Assembly (NCBI RefSeq): GCF_000341285.1
Contig: NW_005178422.1
Location: 43,230 to 107,229 of the forward strand
Direction: 5' to 3'
Length of the DNA stretch: 64,000 bases
Source: Galdieria sulphuraria
Taxonomy: Eukaryota; Rhodophyta; Bangiophyceae; Galdieriales; Galdieriaceae
In this document: positions 31,498 through 43,969 of the stretch, piece by piece
Layout of the letters: each line of letters begins with the position of its first letter
Numbering within the stretch: the stretch's first letter is position 1
The notes under the pieces: model-generated
The model's input: the letters and a program-made list of their open reading frames with translations, nothing else
Told to the model about the DNA's origin: nothing
Database searches by the model: none
Program-made: the position numbers and the translations under genes

Positions 31498-33330
31498 ATG
31501 CAAATGGGATTTTGGAATGTATTTCAAACCATTTCACTCGGACTCGAACAAGTTGTAAAACTAGGAGAAGCAAACACCAACAACCATTCAGAAAACACTT
31601 TACATAATCAAAAAAAGCCTTTTGTCAACAACTTTGTTTCTTCTTTGACGAACAAAAACTCGTCAACACTTTCTAGTGACTTTCGAGAAAGCTTGAAACG
31701 GTCGTATCCCTCCTCAGTAGAATCCGTTCAACCGGCGAAACGAAGACTTACTCATAATTGTGAAGAAGATTTCACTTCCATACCAAAAGAGTTTGATATC
31801 CAAAATCTTGCCCAAGTCAAACGTCGAAAGCTCTCCTTCCTAGAAACTGTAAGAAGAAAACGAAATTTGAAATTATATAGAGATAAAATACGAAACTTAA
31901 GAGTCGAAAATTTCAGCGAGGGGTCTTCGCAAACGTTGGAGAACTCTCTGGATGAACTAACAGCTGCCAACCTATCGAGACCAAAGGCTGAAAGCCAAAG
32001 CGCCAGTCAGTCTAATTATCGTCTTGAAGCTATAAGAAAACAGGAGAAGTTGTCTCTTCAAAAGGAAATAGATATGCTGAAGCAGAGAATACAACAGTTG
32101 CAACGACAGGAAAAGAAGCAAGTGGGACTACTGATAGCTTCTAATGATTCCGAGTCGATGTTGGAGCAAAAACTTTTACTTTCTACTACCAAATTCCTTG
32201 ACAAAGCAGTATTTCATCAGGAAGCGTTTCAGAGATCGGAGGATGGATTGCTTCAACTACGTTCAAAGAGTGCCATTCATAAGAATCGTGCAATCTTTTT
32301 TGCGGAACAAGTTCGAAAAGGTTTAGAGTCTGTCGGTATAAACAAAACAGATACAGAAGTTGCTGTACACAAGTCTTTTAGCATTGTAGAAAGACATGAT
32401 GAGAAGAAGCAACAACTCAACGCAGTTATCGAGTTATCGGATAGCAGCGATGATGATGAACTGGTAGATAATGTTACCGACGAAAGTGAAGATGTGGAAT
32501 TACTCGATGAATTGCTTTCTTCTTTATCAGAGGATTGTCAGGTTGTGAATATTTCCGAAGGTACAGTATCTCCCGAAGAATTGAACAGATACCTAAAGGA
32601 TGGATTGGACTTTCCTTACGCAGTCGACGAAAGGGATCCTTTATCACCCTTGTCTGCCAAGGCTCTGATGTTTTGCAAGTATATGTTGAAGGAACCGAAG
32701 AATCGTTTGCTAGTTTCTCGAGATGGAATGAAAATAACGAGAAATGATTTGCGTCTCCTTCTTCCAGGGAATTGGTTAAATGATGAAGTGATTAACTTTT
32801 ACATGTCACTCCTCCAAGAACGAAATGAAAAGAGTATTTGTGATAACGGATACTCGAAATGTCTGTTTCTTTCAAGCTTCTTCTTCATTAAACTGTTATC
32901 GGGGGGTCACTATGATTATAATGCTGTTCGAAAGTGGACCCACCATGTCAACGTGTTTGAATACGATAAGGTCATCATACCCATAAATATAAAGAATTGT
33001 CATTGGATCTTGGCTGTGATTGACATAGAAGGGAAGCGTTTTATATGTTTAGACTCTATTCGGGGTTCTCATATGAAAAGGTTGCAAGCACTTCGACAAT
33101 GGCTGTATGATGAATATCGTACCAAACTTGGTTTAAAATTAGAAACTGACAAATATTCTTTCGAGCAACCTGATGTTCCCCGTCAGTCCAATGTAGATGA
33201 CTGTGGAGTTTTTTGCTGTAAATTTGCTCATTATGTGTCCTCGAATTGGAAACTAACATTTTCTGCTGAGAATATGAATTACTTCAGATGGAGAATGATG
33301 CTTGAAATATTATGTCAACGAGTATCATGA
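31498..33330 (+). CDS. Ulp1/SENP-type SUMO protease (C48)
   Basis: Single-exon protein of 610 residues from the ATG at 31498; the frame is open upstream without ATG. Residues 1-400 are charged, with an NLS-like KRSYP...AKRR segment, a coiled coil (about 175-215) and an acidic patch containing IELSDSSDDDE, which looks like a SUMO-interacting motif. The catalytic domain spans about 410-610: LRLLLPGNWLNDEVINFYM, the His in KNCHWILAVID (about 502), Asp in FICLDSIRG (about 519), Gln in PRQSNVDDCGVF and nucleophile Cys at about 568. The triad is intact. It should mature SUMO and remove it from nuclear proteins. Confidence 0.9.
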   Translation: MQMGFWNVFQTISLGLEQVVKLGEANTNNHSENTLHNQKKPFVNNFVSSLTNKNSSTLSSDFRESLKRSYPSSVESVQPAKRRLTHNCEEDFTSIPKEFDIQNLAQVKRRKLSFLETVRRKRNLKLYRDKIRNLRVENFSEGSSQTLENSLDELTAANLSRPKAESQSASQSNYRLEAIRKQEKLSLQKEIDMLKQRIQQLQRQEKKQVGLLIASNDSESMLEQKLLLSTTKFLDKAVFHQEAFQRSEDGLLQLRSKSAIHKNRAIFFAEQVRKGLESVGINKTDTEVAVHKSFSIVERHDEKKQQLNAVIELSDSSDDDELVDNVTDESEDVELLDELLSSLSEDCQVVNISEGTVSPEELNRYLKDGLDFPYAVDERDPLSPLSAKALMFCKYMLKEPKNRLLVSRDGMKITRNDLRLLLPGNWLNDEVINFYMSLLQERNEKSICDNGYSKCLFLSSFFFIKLLSGGHYDYNAVRKWTHHVNVFEYDKVIIPINIKNCHWILAVIDIEGKRFICLDSIRGSHMKRLQALRQWLYDEYRTKLGLKLETDKYSFEQPDVPRQSNVDDCGVFCCKFAHYVSSNWKLTFSAENMNYFRWRMMLEILCQRVS

Positions 33331-33738
33331 TATTTGGAATTGTTTTCTTATTCAGCCCGAAGCATTTTATATAAAGTTTTTTTATGTGGCCACACGACTG
33401 TGTCTGAAGAACGGTGGTTTCGTATTTGTTTGATTTCTACGGAAGAGGAACACTATTTTTTCACTAAGAAGAGCATCTCGTGGAGAATTACAAACATTTT
33501 TTAATTTGGCGCTCAAAGGAGAGCTGCTTTTTTCTTTTCTTCCTTTCACTTTAAATTTTTCATGTTCGAATATCAAGACACAAGAAGTGACAATTTCTTC
33601 GTTATCAATCGTTTGAAATAAAGTTTGAACTTGTTCCTACTGACTTGCCTCTTCTTTTCCACAATCATTCCTCTGGTGTAGAAAAGAAATGCTGAAATTT
33701 CGTCAAGGGTTGTTCCTCGGCAATTCTTCTTTGACCAA
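33331..33738. other. Intergenic region before PIEZO, with an E2F-like site
   Basis: About 400 bp of AT-rich sequence. TTTGGCGC at 33505-33512 matches the E2F consensus TTTSSCGC. Minus-strand frames here start without ATG and extend antisense to the PIEZO 5' end; I take them as fortuitous. No gene is recognised. Confidence 0.4.
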
Positions 33739-36700
33739 ATGGATGTTGGAGCTGGTGACTCACCTCGAGAGACCAGGCAGAGGTCAGAACTCGCAGAAGT
33801 TCCCTTGAAGAACAAGGGCGTTGGCAGTAACGAAGTCAAAACTAGTGAAAAAGAAATGGATAAGACTGACATGCAGGGTAGAGAGTCTCTTTCCGAGAGT
33901 ACAAATAGTGGGTGGTCGTCTGAGTTGAACCGCAGTGTACTTGAAGAGATGTCGAAAAGTCGAAAAATTGAGTTGCTATGCAAAACTTTGACACGTTGGA
34001 TAGGCTGTGGAGTGCTTCTGACTGCCAGTCTTTTACGTTTTAGTGTTCTTTCTCTTCCTTATTTTCTGTTGTTCTTGTTTAGTTTCTTACACGTAACGAA
34101 GAGCTATTTCCAGTACTATGTGGCTCAAAAGAGTTCAATAGTTTTACTTGGAATGCTTAGTGTATATTCGTTTGGTTGTTTCATTTTCGAAGTAGTAATG
34201 GCAGCTTTGTTGGGAACCGGGAAATACGTTCCCACGACAACAGCCTTACGGTCCTTAGAATCCATAGGGATTGCTGACTTTCAAAAAAGTATTGGCACAG
34301 GCCTGAGAGGTCTTTTACCAGACATTTTCGTATTCGTTTTTGCTGTTGCTTCACTTGGTGTCAACTGGTTCCTATGGAAAAGTATGACGATTGTTCATTC
34401 GACCTTGTCATCAGAACAACGCAGTCCACGTAATATTTCCTTGCCTGTAAGCTCCTCATTGGCTGAAAGAAGCTCTGATAACTTAGGAGACTATGTATCC
34501 AGAAGATTCTATTCTAGTGTAACCGTTTTTGTTTTTTACTCTTTTCTTTTATTAGTCTCAATAACGTTTGCAAGCGTGGTTACTTGCATTATAATGCTAT
34601 TTGTAGACCTTGTCCTACTAGCGTGGGCTCTAGGCCCTATAACATTTGCCAGATGGAAGAACAGGCTTATTGAAGATGAGAGGTTGAAGGGAGCAAATTA
34701 TTATGAACGACGTTTACTAGCACAGGTTCCCCCGTCATTTCCCGATAAACTCATAGGCAAAATATTGTCTGCATTGTCTTTGAAGGTTGGTGGTGACTTT
34801 TTTCATTGTTAAACTCTCATGAGCTTTGTTAGCATATGGATTTGACTTTGTTGAAGATACGAGTAACTCTTGTGATTGACTTGTTTTTACTTGTCTACGT
34901 GACTGTTCTGTATATATTTCAGTGGCCTTGGCTTTCTGGTGCATTATTGTCCAATGTGTGTCGAGTTATCGGTATCGTTCCATTAGGACATAGTAATGCA
35001 CCACAGTGGCCGTACGATCTGACCTTTGTTCTTGCAATCTGTTGCTTTTGTACTGGTGGCTTATTTATTGAAGGAAATTTGATAATCATGAGCACGGTTT
35101 CAAATGACAATTCGATTTCGGAGCGAACTACATCGGATCCACACGATGTTGTAAGAGGTACTGCGGAAGAACAGGACCCAACGGAGCGTTTCTGGGATCG
35201 CCTTTTTTTCAGTGAGAGCAATGCGCTTTCAATTGCATATCAAGTTGTCCCATTCTTATCGAATCTTAGCATTGTTATTTGGGCGCTAGTCTTTCCTGGT
35301 GCACTTTCGACGGTTCTTCTTGTAGTTGCCGGTTTCTATTTTTTGTTTCCTAACTTAATCAACAGGTTAGTTGTTGTTTCTGAAAATATATTTGTGTGTT
35401 TCTAATGCTATGTGTATTAGAACAAAGTGGCTGGTCTTAATGTATATGATGTGTATCGTTGTGGCTACCAATCTCTACAATGCTGTTCCCACTGCAGACA
35501 TAAGCATAGATTCTCAGAAACAGGCCCTAGAAGCCGGACTAAAACGTGCAGATACTACTATATGGGTAATGGCAATCGAAATGTTTTCAGTTGTTCTTGT
35601 GGTTTTGGCAGTGCGTTTATATCACCAAGTTGGGCGTCGAAGAGCGTTTTTGAACAGCGAATTAAGACGGCATGCTAGAAGTGAGAGTTCAGAAGTAGTA
35701 TCATCTGCTTTCCCGTTGCGTTTTTCAAAATGGACGAAATTTTTTGTAGAAGACGTTTTGCTTGATCAAGTTGGACTCAAAGAGGGTCGTTTCATAGATT
35801 GGAGAGATAGTCAAGATGCAGATTCCATTTTGGTCTTTTTAGTATGGTTTGCTGTTCCTTTAGAAGCTTGTGCCATGATTTCATTATTTGCTTCAGCTGG
35901 TGTTATTGTAAATGCTGTTGATAGTGTCTTTCTTATCATTCTTGGAATTGCAGGATTATTATACTTATTACCGGTATCGAGGTTCCAGGTAAGAAACAAG
36001 AGCCATTCATACTCAGTAGCAACTCACATGCAAACATCAGAAATGGCTTCGTTTGATTTCTTGGAATCTTGCTTTGTTCTACCAAATAGTTGTCTTGGTC
36101 ATGAATGGATGTATTTGTCGCTTTATGAGTGGAGGAGCACACTGTCATATATCAGGAGGTATTAATGGCAGTGAATTATCTGCCTTGTTTGCATATGTGG
36201 TGTTCCTTTGTATCGGTAGTTTGCAGGTGTTAAGTGTGAGAATGCGATATCTAAAAAAGTTCTGTCGAACTCACTCTCTTGAATCCTCGAATGGCATAAC
36301 AGTCATTTCCGGAGAGAATTCTTACCATCAGACTTTTGGAGATTCAAAGCTTCCATATGCACTCTCCGTTATCAATGAGTTTTTCCGTTTTTCATGGCTG
36401 TATATTTGCTACATTCTTCTGATAGCAGATGCGTTGCTTTTTCCAGGAAACTATCTTGCCTTTGCCTATCTGCTGATGGCATTTATTTTACTTGTTATCG
36501 AGATGGTAATTTCCGTTCGCGTCGAACCTCGACAAGTTGTAAGACGAGTCTGGTTTGTTATTGTTCTATTTTCGGCAGCTATTGTCGCCTTGCGTTACAT
36601 TGTGCGTTTCCGTTCCATTTATCTGAGTCTTAGTCCAGACACTGCTCATGCCGTAATAAGAGCTGGTATTGATGCTGGTATTGGCTTTCAAATCGGGGAT

Positions 36701-39700
36701 GTCATCGTCTTTATTGCATGTGTGTTGCAAGCAAGATTATTTGGAAAGCATGACTCCGTTCAAAGCGTCTCCTTGAGAAAAAGATTGATGAGTGACTCAT
36801 CGCGTAAACACGGATTTGTCCTGAGAGTTCTGTCTGTTTTAACTTCCTTTATATCAACATTGTTCATTTGGAGTAGTAGGCTCGTTTTGGTTATAATGGT
36901 CCTTATATCTTCTATTTGGTTGAGTGGCGTATCTGCATTATCCTATGTTTATATATTTCTCTGCGTTATCATTCTTTTATTTGAGAGCGAGGCCAAGTAC
37001 AATTACGTACTGGAACTCAAGATGTCGTTGAATAGTGCGATAGATAGAGCATCTGAGAACGTGGAGGCAAGGGATAGAACTTCATCCACCTTTTCTGTTG
37101 GAAGACATCAAATTTTAAGCGGTATAGTATTTAGCAAGCATGTGTCTTCCGTCTGGACAGCCACTTTGCTCGCGCTTTATAGTTTTGCTGTTATATGTGT
37201 CCAACTGTTCTACATTGTTTGGGTGTTTGAAGGACATTCGAGGTGGAATGCCGCCTATTGGTTAGGGTTGGCTTCAGGTCCTCGTTCGGTACCAATTGGT
37301 TCGAAAAGAATGGCTGGAAACATTCTTATTCTGGTTTTCTCCGTTTTACATCGGCTTGCACAGCGTAGGACACTAAAACATATTGAAGAAAATGCAGATC
37401 GAGAAGCATCGGATGATGTGAGGAAGAATCACATTGGAGACTCAACTTTTTATGGGACGAATTCTATGATGGAGCCCGTTCAGGATCAGACAGATGTTGA
37501 AGATAGATCCTCTAGCACTGTCAAGTTTATGACCAAGGCGTCTCAGTTATTTTTTTCCTTGCATCGTGTTTGGTTACGCAGCTGTATTGACGTTACCTTT
37601 GTCTATTTGATGATGTCAGCCGTGATTGTGAGAACCATTGTCTCTCTTATTTACACTTTACTTGTTGCATTGCTTCTAGTCCCCAGTAATCGCTGGACTA
37701 CACGTCGCTTTTTCTGGTTTCCAGCCTGGGTTCTTAGTGTACTTTTGATCATTCAATATGCTGTTAGCTTAGGGTTGTGGCCTCCAGAAAGTTATATTGT
37801 GCATTGGCCATGGTTAGACCTTAGCGTAACTTGGCAAAGATGGTTTTTTGTCGATGTTGGTTTTCGTGGATATGACTGGAGCCTTGCTTTGACTTTCGGA
37901 GGCTTGATTTTGTGTGCTTTGGTACTTGACGTGGAAAGAGAGGAAAAGCTAAAGAAGAAATTTGCTGTCGAAGAACAGAATGACGAGCCAACTACGGCAG
38001 TGTTTCCTTTCTCTTCTGGAAACGTTCAAGCAGTTCGATTTTTCCAATTTTTTGGCTCAATTGGATTTGGTTACTTTGTTCTTACGTACACATTTGCTGC
38101 AGCAACTAGTCTGCCTAATGTAATGACATATATCTTTATACTATTCATTTTTATCGTTATTTGGAAGTTTAAATGGTTCGTGTTGCCGCCATACTTTTTT
38201 TGGAGAGCTCTGTTGTTTTATACATTGGTGAGTTTACTGATTTCTTTGACAATCATTTGTATTAACTAATTTTTCTTTTTCAGTTTGTATTATTCGTAGA
38301 ACTTTTGGTGCAATTTCCTTTTTCGCTGGGTAATCCGAGTACTAGTTGGGAATCTATTCTTGGCTGCTACAAAGCGTATACAAAACATGGAACACAATTT
38401 TTCATTCTTCTGCTTTTCTTGTTTACTTTTCTATTGCTAGAGTGTCGTATCAATGAGAGCATACATAGCAGTATTCTAAAGCCTGGAATACAAAGGCTTC
38501 ACATGAAGCGTTTTTTACTTGCAATGCAAGATTATACTGTTCGATATTTTCGAAATAGAGAATTGTTTCGAGTGTTAGATGAAGACCGAGAAGCGCGTAA
38601 AACAAGATTGCATCGGATAAAGGAAATCAGAGCAAATCGAGAGAAAAAGTTGAGAGAAGAGGAAAATGTTTTGAATCCATTAGGAGAGGAGACCTTTGAA
38701 TTGGATGAAATGAAACTGAAAGAGGCGGAAACTGCCCAAAAAAAGATGTCAAATGATGACGAGCTATTTGCAATGCAGCTTTCTGCACCGGAAGCTCCGG
38801 CACCTGGGGAAGTCACTGACGCCTTACAAGGAGGTGTAAGTCAATGGAGATCTATTAAAGAGTTTGCCAGTCAAACAGCGTCAACGCTGCGTTCTGGTGC
38901 AGCGACTAGATCAGTGTTATCGAGAAACTCATTGTCACGTCCAAGTATGTCTGTTAGAGACTCAGTACCTTTGTCGACGAGAATTCAACAAGTGGAGATA
39001 AATTCTGTCGGTGGACCACAGTCTCCAGTATATAGAGCTTTGCATGAAAGATCACCCCAAATCCCAGAAGATGATCCAAGATATTCGCCATCGAAAGTTC
39101 AAGACACAAACCCTCGCGAGAAGCCAAAATTGTTTCGAATGGCTTCTACAGAAGCAGCTAATGACAATACTTCTGTTGGCTATGGCTATGTGGATTTCTC
39201 GGCTCTGGACTCTACAAACGAATGTGACCAAGGTGTCGGTTCAGTAGTGAAGAAGTTAAGTCTTGATGACTCGGTTGCAGGTGGCAAAGAACGGGATATG
39301 GATGGAATAGACTTTATGACTGATACTGAAACGACGCCAGTTTGGCTACAAAGTCCATTTATATCCTGGCTTAAATTTCTGGTTGGTTTTTTATTTATTC
39401 ACTCCGATTGGGTGGTTTATTTCTTCATGGTTTTTGCCTTTTTGATGAACCGGACTTTGCTTACTTTTGTTTATGTCATGTATTTATTCTTGTTCCTATT
39501 TGTTGAGTGGCCTCGCCCCAGAAGAATTGCCTGGATGTGTCTGTTGACATACACTGAAGCTGTCATTGTTTTCAAATTGGTAGTGCTCTTGCCAGCCTTG
39601 GCGAATCCTAGTATTGGCGTTGCAGCTAGCAGTTGTGGTGGTGTACATTATTTCTACATAGCCAATAGCAAAATCAATACTGTTACTATTTGTACCTTAG

Positions 39701-42700
39701 GCACTGGTGTGTTTTTTGACGTTCTTATTTTGTTTTCTACACTTTTACGTCGCCTTTATTTATGGTCACAAGGCTTATGGGATGTTGACGTATCAATAGA
39801 AGAGATAACAAACAATGATTCCAGTTGTGTTGAGGGAGATTCGAAGACAGAAGTTGCCAAAAATGGTTCTCGTCATACTGGCCTGTTTTCTAAAGTTCTG
39901 CATCCTTTCAAGGCATCGGAACAAGCAGAACAACCCAAGGACGAAGCTATATTTATGAGTGACAATGTCGTAAATGCTGCTCTACGCGAAGGGATTTTTC
40001 TACAGCAAGATGTTTCACAGCAGAATGGAAATGACGTGATATCCAGTAACTACACAGCAACTGCGACGTCCTCTGTTGGGAACGGTCCTTATATTTTAGC
40101 CCAAAACATTTCTGCCAACGCTCGAGCTTCTTTGAAAGTTGCCAAGATTTGTTTTGGCACACTAGCACCACGTCGTAAGATAGAGTACCAGGAAAGAAAA
40201 ACAAATGAAAATGGAAAGTCAAAAAGAGAAAGAAAATTGCCAAGCCCATTTCTTTTTACTATTCAAGATTCAGATGGATTTTATATGCGTTCTGAAGTTT
40301 GGATCGAATTTACTGAAGTTGTATCTACCGAAACTGCAAAGGAAAATGAAATATTGCAGAAAGAAAGTGTAGAAGAGATTGTACCAGAAGATAGACAACA
40401 AGAATCAAGCTCTTCGAGTCATTCTCATTCAACTTTCTCCTATAGTCAATTCGACCTCAAAGACTCGATCAAATTTGAAACGGAGGGAAAGATTGCAGAA
40501 ATGCAACAGCCGAAGAACAAAGCTGCCGAGAAACTTCGAAAGTTAATGCCTTCATTTATATTTCAATATTTTCAACGTATTTTATGTACTGATGGCGTAA
40601 AACCCGGTGCGGACTATTACTTGTTGTCATTTACAGTTGATTTCATTTGCCTACTGTATATGCTATTCTTATTCCCGTAAGTAATTCATCTCGTTGTTAG
40701 CTTTGTGACAACTTACCCTTATGGAAGACTCATGTTTGCTCCTGCTGATGCTCGAGTGGCTGTAACTGAGACAGGTAAGGAAATTGTGTCAAGTGATTCA
40801 TGGAATACTAATATCTGACACTATTAGCCTGGTGGTCGACGAATCTCATGTCCCTTAAGCAGATTCTTACATTATTGGCATTGTTTGCAGGCTTAATAAT
40901 GGAACGTATATTCTATCTTCGAAGACTTATGTTGGGAAAGTTAATTTTGTACTACGCCAACGTAATTGTGTTTCATTTAGTCATATTTGTGATTGGAGAC
41001 TTCGATCAAAGAGCCACTCTGATCGTATTTTATGTGTTGAAGCTCATCTCTTTTGTGCTTGGAGGGCTTCAGGTAAGGAATGCCACAATAATGGAATGAA
41101 TCTTCAGTTTTTGAAAGTCTTTTAATGGTTTTATAGGTTCGAGAAGGCTTTCCTCCCTATACACATGGCCAATTTCTTTTAAGAAGATTCTCTGCATGGG
41201 GAATGTTTTTCTTTAATCTTTATTATATGACACCTTTTTTATACGAGCTTAGAACTATCCTTGACTGGACTATGATTCCAACCAGCATGGAATGGTGAGT
41301 AATTTTCAGTGGATATAAAAAACTCCTTTATTGACCGGAATTTTCGACTAGTTTTGATTGGATGAAATATTCCGACATTTGGATTTCTCTCTACAGAAAC
41401 AAAGCAATGAATAATAATCGTGCATGGCAAAAGAGATGGTTGGGAAAGAAGAGAATTGCGTCGGTAAAATTCTGGTTGGGAGCTATGCTTGTTTTACTGC
41501 TTTCATTTTTGCTTTGGATACCATTTATTGTGTTTAGTGCGGTATGTACCATTCTTTACAAATTTTGATGTCTATATGCTAACAGATTATATAGATTAAT
41601 CCCTTCGAAGCCTATCAGCCAATAGAAAATGGTCGTCTCTCAGTTTCGTTGTCTTCTGGATCCCAATTGGAACTTTACCAAAGTGTAATTGTTTCTCCGT
41701 CAATTGCGACTAGTGCCGAAAGAAGTTTTGCTTCGAATTTAGACGTGAGCTTGCTGGCAGATACAAATCAAGGAAAAACGTACTGGCTAGAATTCGGAGT
41801 GGATTCCAATCAAATTTGGCAGCCTCCCGTGCATCGTATTACAACATTGGAAAGTCAACTGCTATCTGGTCAGATTCAACTTCTAGCAGCTCTGTCCATA
41901 GAGAGTGGTGGTGGATACACCTATCAATACGTTTCAAGTTCTGTTTTAAATGTTACCGAAAGAACCAGTTTATCCGATTCGCTCCATTCAAAGAATACTT
42001 ATGGCATTCACGTTCCATCCTTTTTGCCAAGATATCTTGCAGTAGATTCGACTACGTCTTCCTCAGGTCTTTCTGTTTTAGGAAATGGAAACGAGAATGC
42101 CTGCATTAAGGTCGTATTTGAAAATGTCACTCGTGAAGGAGTTTTGAGCAATGGTACATCTTTTGTGTGGAATGAAACACAAACATATTGGCAAGTTGCA
42201 TCTTGTAATGCATCAGGAGTGGATTGTTTCAAATGTTCCAATGGCATTTCATTGAAAGATGAAAGTCAAACTAGTGGCTCAGGAGCCTCTTTTCTTATCA
42301 CGGGGTATGTTGTGTTTGTGCGCTCGGGTTCCTCAGGCGGTGTCTTGGGCAAGTTTGCAGCTGGAGGTATACTTGCCTTGGTAGTATATATTTTCTTCTC
42401 TATTGGCGGCATGGTTCGTCGCATGTTCGAAAACGAGAAGATTGAAATTCCATATTATTACATGCCATTTACAGGTGAGTTGATATTTGCAGACATTATG
42501 AAAACATCACTGTGAACCATGAACTGGTTAGATAATTTGTTATCTCTGGTATACGATATCATTCGTGCTCGACAAGATGGTGACTTGGCGATGGAAGAGT
42601 TCCTGTTTTGGGAACTGATAGATCTATATCGCTCACAAGAGCGACTAGTGAAGTAAGTCTCATGAGAATTTTGTTCTATTATGCTGACTTGAGCTATTTA

Positions 42701-42801
42701 AAAGATGGTCTGGTGAAAGGCAACTGTACCCAGAGTTTGAGTGGTGGCTTCCACCATTCCGACTTCAACGATGGACTATGTATAAGCAGGTTGACAATTA
42801 A
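33739..42801 (+). CDS. PIEZO mechanosensitive cation channel
   Basis: Twelve exons: 33739-34785, 34833-35365, 35421-35988, 36041-38227, 38284-about 40676, 40701-40774, 40828-41072, 41137-41294, 41352-41541, 41595-42474, 42532-42652 and 42705-42801; about 2,830 residues. Over 30 hydrophobic segments in blade-like groups alternate with charged cytosolic loops. The anchor signature PF(x2)E(x6)W is exact (P-F-L-Y-E-LRTILD-W, about residue 2382). A Ser/Thr/Asn-rich extracellular cap follows (about 2475-2715), then an inner helix (GKFAAGGILALVVYIFF) and a short C-terminal domain with LIDLYRSQERLVKWSGERQLYPEFEWW, the Piezo end. Piezo trimers open under membrane tension and pass Ca2+ and other cations. 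The exon 5/6 junction is unsettled; see findings. Confidence 0.92.
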
Positions 42802-43319
42802 TAAAACATAATAGAGTTGTAGCAGCTAATACATTCCAATCATAGTGTCATTCTTCATAATCGCAGTTATAATATAGAACATTCACCACCGACATTACCA
42901 AAGTATGAAGGAATTGCGATGGGCGCCATTTTTCTTCGCTACTAAAGGACTTTTCAGTCAAATATGCTATTTCAATATGTTTGTCGTGATATCTTTGGAG
43001 AATGCACATTTCCTTTCTGCAGTTTAAGTTTCAAAGTGGAGTGTTCTACCGTAATGTGCTTAAACACAAGGACGCATATTTATAAGGAAATTTTTTGTCT
43101 CGGCTATACGTAAAGTTAGCTATATCCTTTACTTTTTTTTGGGCCATGCAAATCTGGAGGCGGGCGATAGCTTGACGTGGCAACAATTTATAGCCCGCCA
43201 ATGGGAATCTATTGCCGAGAGCCGTGAGAGGAGAAAAAAGCCGTTGCAAATTCAAAGCTATTTTGGCTTTTGGCTTCAATTGGATTTGGGAGAAGTTGCG
43301 ACTTCTTCCCCTCTTTGTT
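42802..43319. other. Intergenic region between PIEZO and the Cys-rich gene
   Basis: About 500 bp. The first 300 are unremarkable AT-rich 3' flank. The last 180 hold an unusually GC-rich cluster of promoter-like elements, listed separately. No gene is recognised, and the minus-strand frame at 43046-43435 has no ATG-supported start or domain. Confidence 0.4.
43146..43199 (+). promoter_or_regulatory. Octamer, CRE/G-box-like and inverted GC-box cluster
   Basis: Within 54 bp lie ATGCAAAT (43146-43153, octamer), GGCGGGC (43159-43165), TGACGTGG (43173-43180, bZIP CRE/G-box core) and GCCCGCC (43193-43199). The two GC heptamers are exact inverted repeats of each other. GC-rich islands are rare in this AT-rich intergenic DNA, and the cluster lies 120-175 bp upstream of the next ATG. 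The motifs are seen; the regulatory role is inferred. Confidence 0.4.
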
Positions 43320-43863
43320 ATGTCAAATACTGGTGAAAGAACTACGTTACCACTTTTTGGTTTTCGAGCTGTCAGAAAGAGTCCCAAAAGGAAGCGTTCA
43401 AAGAAGTATCCAGCGGAATTAGAGTGTCTCTCCAACGATAGTTTGCCAACGGAACGAGTTGTACTAAGCGATAGTGACGTTCAAACTGCACATTCATCTT
43501 CTGAGTTGAAACCGGACGACTCGGATTTTCCGCTTCCCAAATACTACAGTGACTATCGAGGTTATGAAACGGAACCTATCTCACCTAAGACACCTCCAAT
43601 GTCAGCAACTTGGAGAGAAAAGCTTGCGACACCAAAGGCCCCAAAGAAGGGTATTCATGAAACTAGAAACATCTCTCTTTTTGAACAGGAGGGTAATATA
43701 AGTTTGCGAAACTTGATTTTGTTATGTCTAACTTTGGATAGATCGTGAAGGTGGTGGAATTTGTCGTTCTTGTGGAAGAATTTGTCGATTGCGACCTTCT
43801 GTACCTGTTTGTTTTCGTTTGAGTTGTGCACTTGAATATATTAACGAGTTGCAGGAACGTTAA
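43320..43863 (+). CDS. Small basic protein with Cys-rich C-terminus, function unknown
   Basis: Exon 1 43320-43692, a 49 bp intron (GTAATA...GGATAG), exon 2 43742-43863; 164 residues. The N-terminus has an NLS-like RKSPKRKRSKKYP. The middle is Ser/Asp/Pro-rich with SPKTPP, a possible CDK-type phosphorylation site. Exon 2, read in the spliced frame, gives GGICRSCGRICRLRPSVPVCFRLSC, a five-cysteine cluster (CxxCxxxC...C...C) that could bind zinc. Without splicing the frame encodes a hydrophobic tail of no apparent merit. I recognise no family. Confidence 0.6.
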
Positions 43864-43969
43864 AAAAGGGGAAGAAGAGCATTTCGTTCATTTTCGTAAT
43901 TTTGAAAACATGTCCGTGATAAGTAAGTTGCCCCTGTGTTTATAGCATTCTGCCAAGGGACGCAAAGAA

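Noticed and set aside
33573-33983. 136-codon minus-strand frame at the PIEZO start
   Set aside because: Antisense to a well-supported PIEZO N-terminus, with no domain.
35989-36019. 31 bp intron in PIEZO ending at TCAGTAG
   Set aside because: A 52 bp intron ending at 36040 fits the window's intron length and keeps the same frame, so I used it instead.
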